13,458 bases of DNA from JANLQX01 sp043775075 (GTDB lineage: Bacteria; Actinomycetota; Acidimicrobiia; Acidimicrobiales; JANYDT01). Below the pieces are notes generated by a model, which did no database searches, was not told the DNA's origin, and was given only the letters and a program-made list of their open reading frames with translations. The stretch covers positions 1 to 13,458 of the forward strand of contig JAYVSS010000419.1 in NCBI GenBank assembly GCA_043775075.1. The letters are read 5' to 3'. Position numbers and translations under genes: made by a program. Below are positions 12,699-13,458 of the stretch, in pieces (within the stretch, counting starts at the first letter, position 1; every line of letters begins with the position of its first letter).

Positions 12699-13458
12699 AT
12701 GAAAGCAATTCGCATACATGCCTACGGAGACGTCAATGCCCTCCAATATGAAGACGCCCCCACCCCACCATTGCTCGACAACGATGTCTTGATCCGGGTC
12801 GTCGGCACGTCAGTGAACCCGGTGGACTGGAAGGTTCGCGACGGTCTCCTTAGTGCGATGCTCAAGCATGAGATGCCACTGACCCTCGGTTGGGATGTCT
12901 CCGGGGTGGTTCATCAGGTCGGCGAGAAGGCGACGAAGTTCGCTATTGGTGATGCTGTCTATTCCCTCCCGGCGATCGCCCGAAATGGTACGTATGCAGA
13001 GTATGTGGCAGTGAACGAAGACCACGTCGCGATGAAGCCGAAACGGATCTCGCACATCGAGGCAGGGGTACTTCCGCTTGCTGGCATCACCGCTTGGGAC
13101 GCACTGGTCACGATGGGCAACGTGGCCCCCGGACAACGGGTGTTAATTCACGGTGGCGGCGGTGGGGTCGGGTCTTTGGCGGTTCAGATTGCCAAAATTC
13201 GCGGAGCGTTTGTGGTGGCCACCGGCTCGTCGACCAGCCGCCCGTTCGTCGAGTCGTTGGGCGCCGATCAGTTCGTTGATTACCGCACCCAGACCTTGAG
13301 CAACGCAACGAAAGATATCGACTTCGTCTTCGACACCATTGGCGGTGACACCCAAGCGCAATCGTGGGGAGTGATGGCCCGAAACGGCCTATTGGTTTCT
13401 GTGAGCAGCCCACCATCACCGCCGCCGGATGACCAAAACGGACTCCGAGGCGAGTTCT
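12699..13458 (+). CDS. Zinc-free MDR-family NAD(P)H quinone oxidoreductase-like protein (3' truncated by window edge)
   Basis: A medium-chain dehydrogenase/reductase; family members reduce quinones or activated alkenes with NADPH. The frame is open from ATG 12699 to the window end with 253 residues visible, out of a usual 310-330. The N-terminal GroES-like domain contains TSVNPVDWKVRDG and LGWDVSGVV. The Rossmann domain starts at VLIHGGGGGVGSLAVQIAK, with glycines at 152-158, followed by SLGADQFVDYR and FDTIGGDT. The zinc-ligating cysteines of alcohol dehydrogenases are absent, which points to the quinone oxidoreductase side of the family. No clear ribosome-binding site precedes the ATG, which is unusual beside the strong AAGGAG of its divergent neighbour. 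It follows a SigB/SigF-type promoter and a leader with two hairpins. The substrate is unknown; induction with sod would suit electrophile or redox stress. Confidence 0.88.
   Translation, partial: MKAIRIHAYGDVNALQYEDAPTPPLLDNDVLIRVVGTSVNPVDWKVRDGLLSAMLKHEMPLTLGWDVSGVVHQVGEKATKFAIGDAVYSLPAIARNGTYAEYVAVNEDHVAMKPKRISHIEAGVLPLAGITAWDALVTMGNVAPGQRVLIHGGGGGVGSLAVQIAKIRGAFVVATGSSTSRPFVESLGADQFVDYRTQTLSNATKDIDFVFDTIGGDTQAQSWGVMARNGLLVSVSSPPSPPPDDQNGLRGEF

Noticed and set aside
12479..12715. 78-codon minus-strand frame in the GH13-MDR control region
   Set aside because: It runs through the MDR promoter and hairpins, has no ribosome-binding site, and has an arginine-rich composition typical of chance frames in GC-rich DNA.

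Overview
This is a GC-rich window, tightly packed with genes. It looks chromosomal and probably comes from an actinobacterium, possibly an Acidimicrobiia-like lineage. The reasons are a cyclic-nucleotide-gated Pat-type lysine acetyltransferase, a SigB/SigF-class sigma factor with partner-switching regulators, a mycobacterial-type superoxide dismutase, GTG/TTG starts, and several genes whose start codon sits 6-9 nt after a -10 element. The taxon is an inference. I see no mobile elements, tRNA, rRNA or CRISPR.

Layout: the 3' part of zwf (glucose-6-phosphate dehydrogenase) runs off the left edge and is followed by an Fe/Mn superoxide dismutase (+). Converging on these is a minus-strand operon in the order rsbW-like anti-sigma factor, sigma factor, cAMP-gated lysine acetyltransferase. 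Upstream of it is a large GAF-PAS-GAF-PP2C phosphatase (-). Divergent from that are two tandem STAS anti-anti-sigma proteins (+), then a membrane CHASE3-HAMP-PP2C phosphatase coupled by an ATGA overlap to a second anti-sigma kinase (+). The minus strand then carries, from right to left, a GH13 branching-enzyme-like protein, a secreted protein with four Ig-like repeats, and a DUF1345 membrane protein. The right edge cuts a plus-strand zinc-free MDR oxidoreductase.

The main discovery is a set of six promoter-like sites with one architecture: GTTT plus two bases, exactly 14 nt, then GGGTA plus one base. They lie upstream of sod, rsbW-sig-pat, the CHASE3 phosphatase, the secreted repeat protein, the GH13 gene and the MDR gene, each in the right orientation. 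This matches the SigB/SigF promoter class and the sigma factor encoded in the window. The region therefore reads as a self-contained general stress island: sensor phosphatases act on STAS proteins, these act on anti-sigma kinases, and the released sigma factor transcribes its own operon, one of its activating phosphatases and several output genes (oxidative stress, glucan metabolism, redox, cell surface, protein acetylation).

Odd points are an anti-sigma factor beside the sigma gene that has lost ATP-binding residues, a structured leader before the MDR gene, a 27-codon upstream ORF touching the CHASE3 phosphatase start, and probable leaderless mRNAs.
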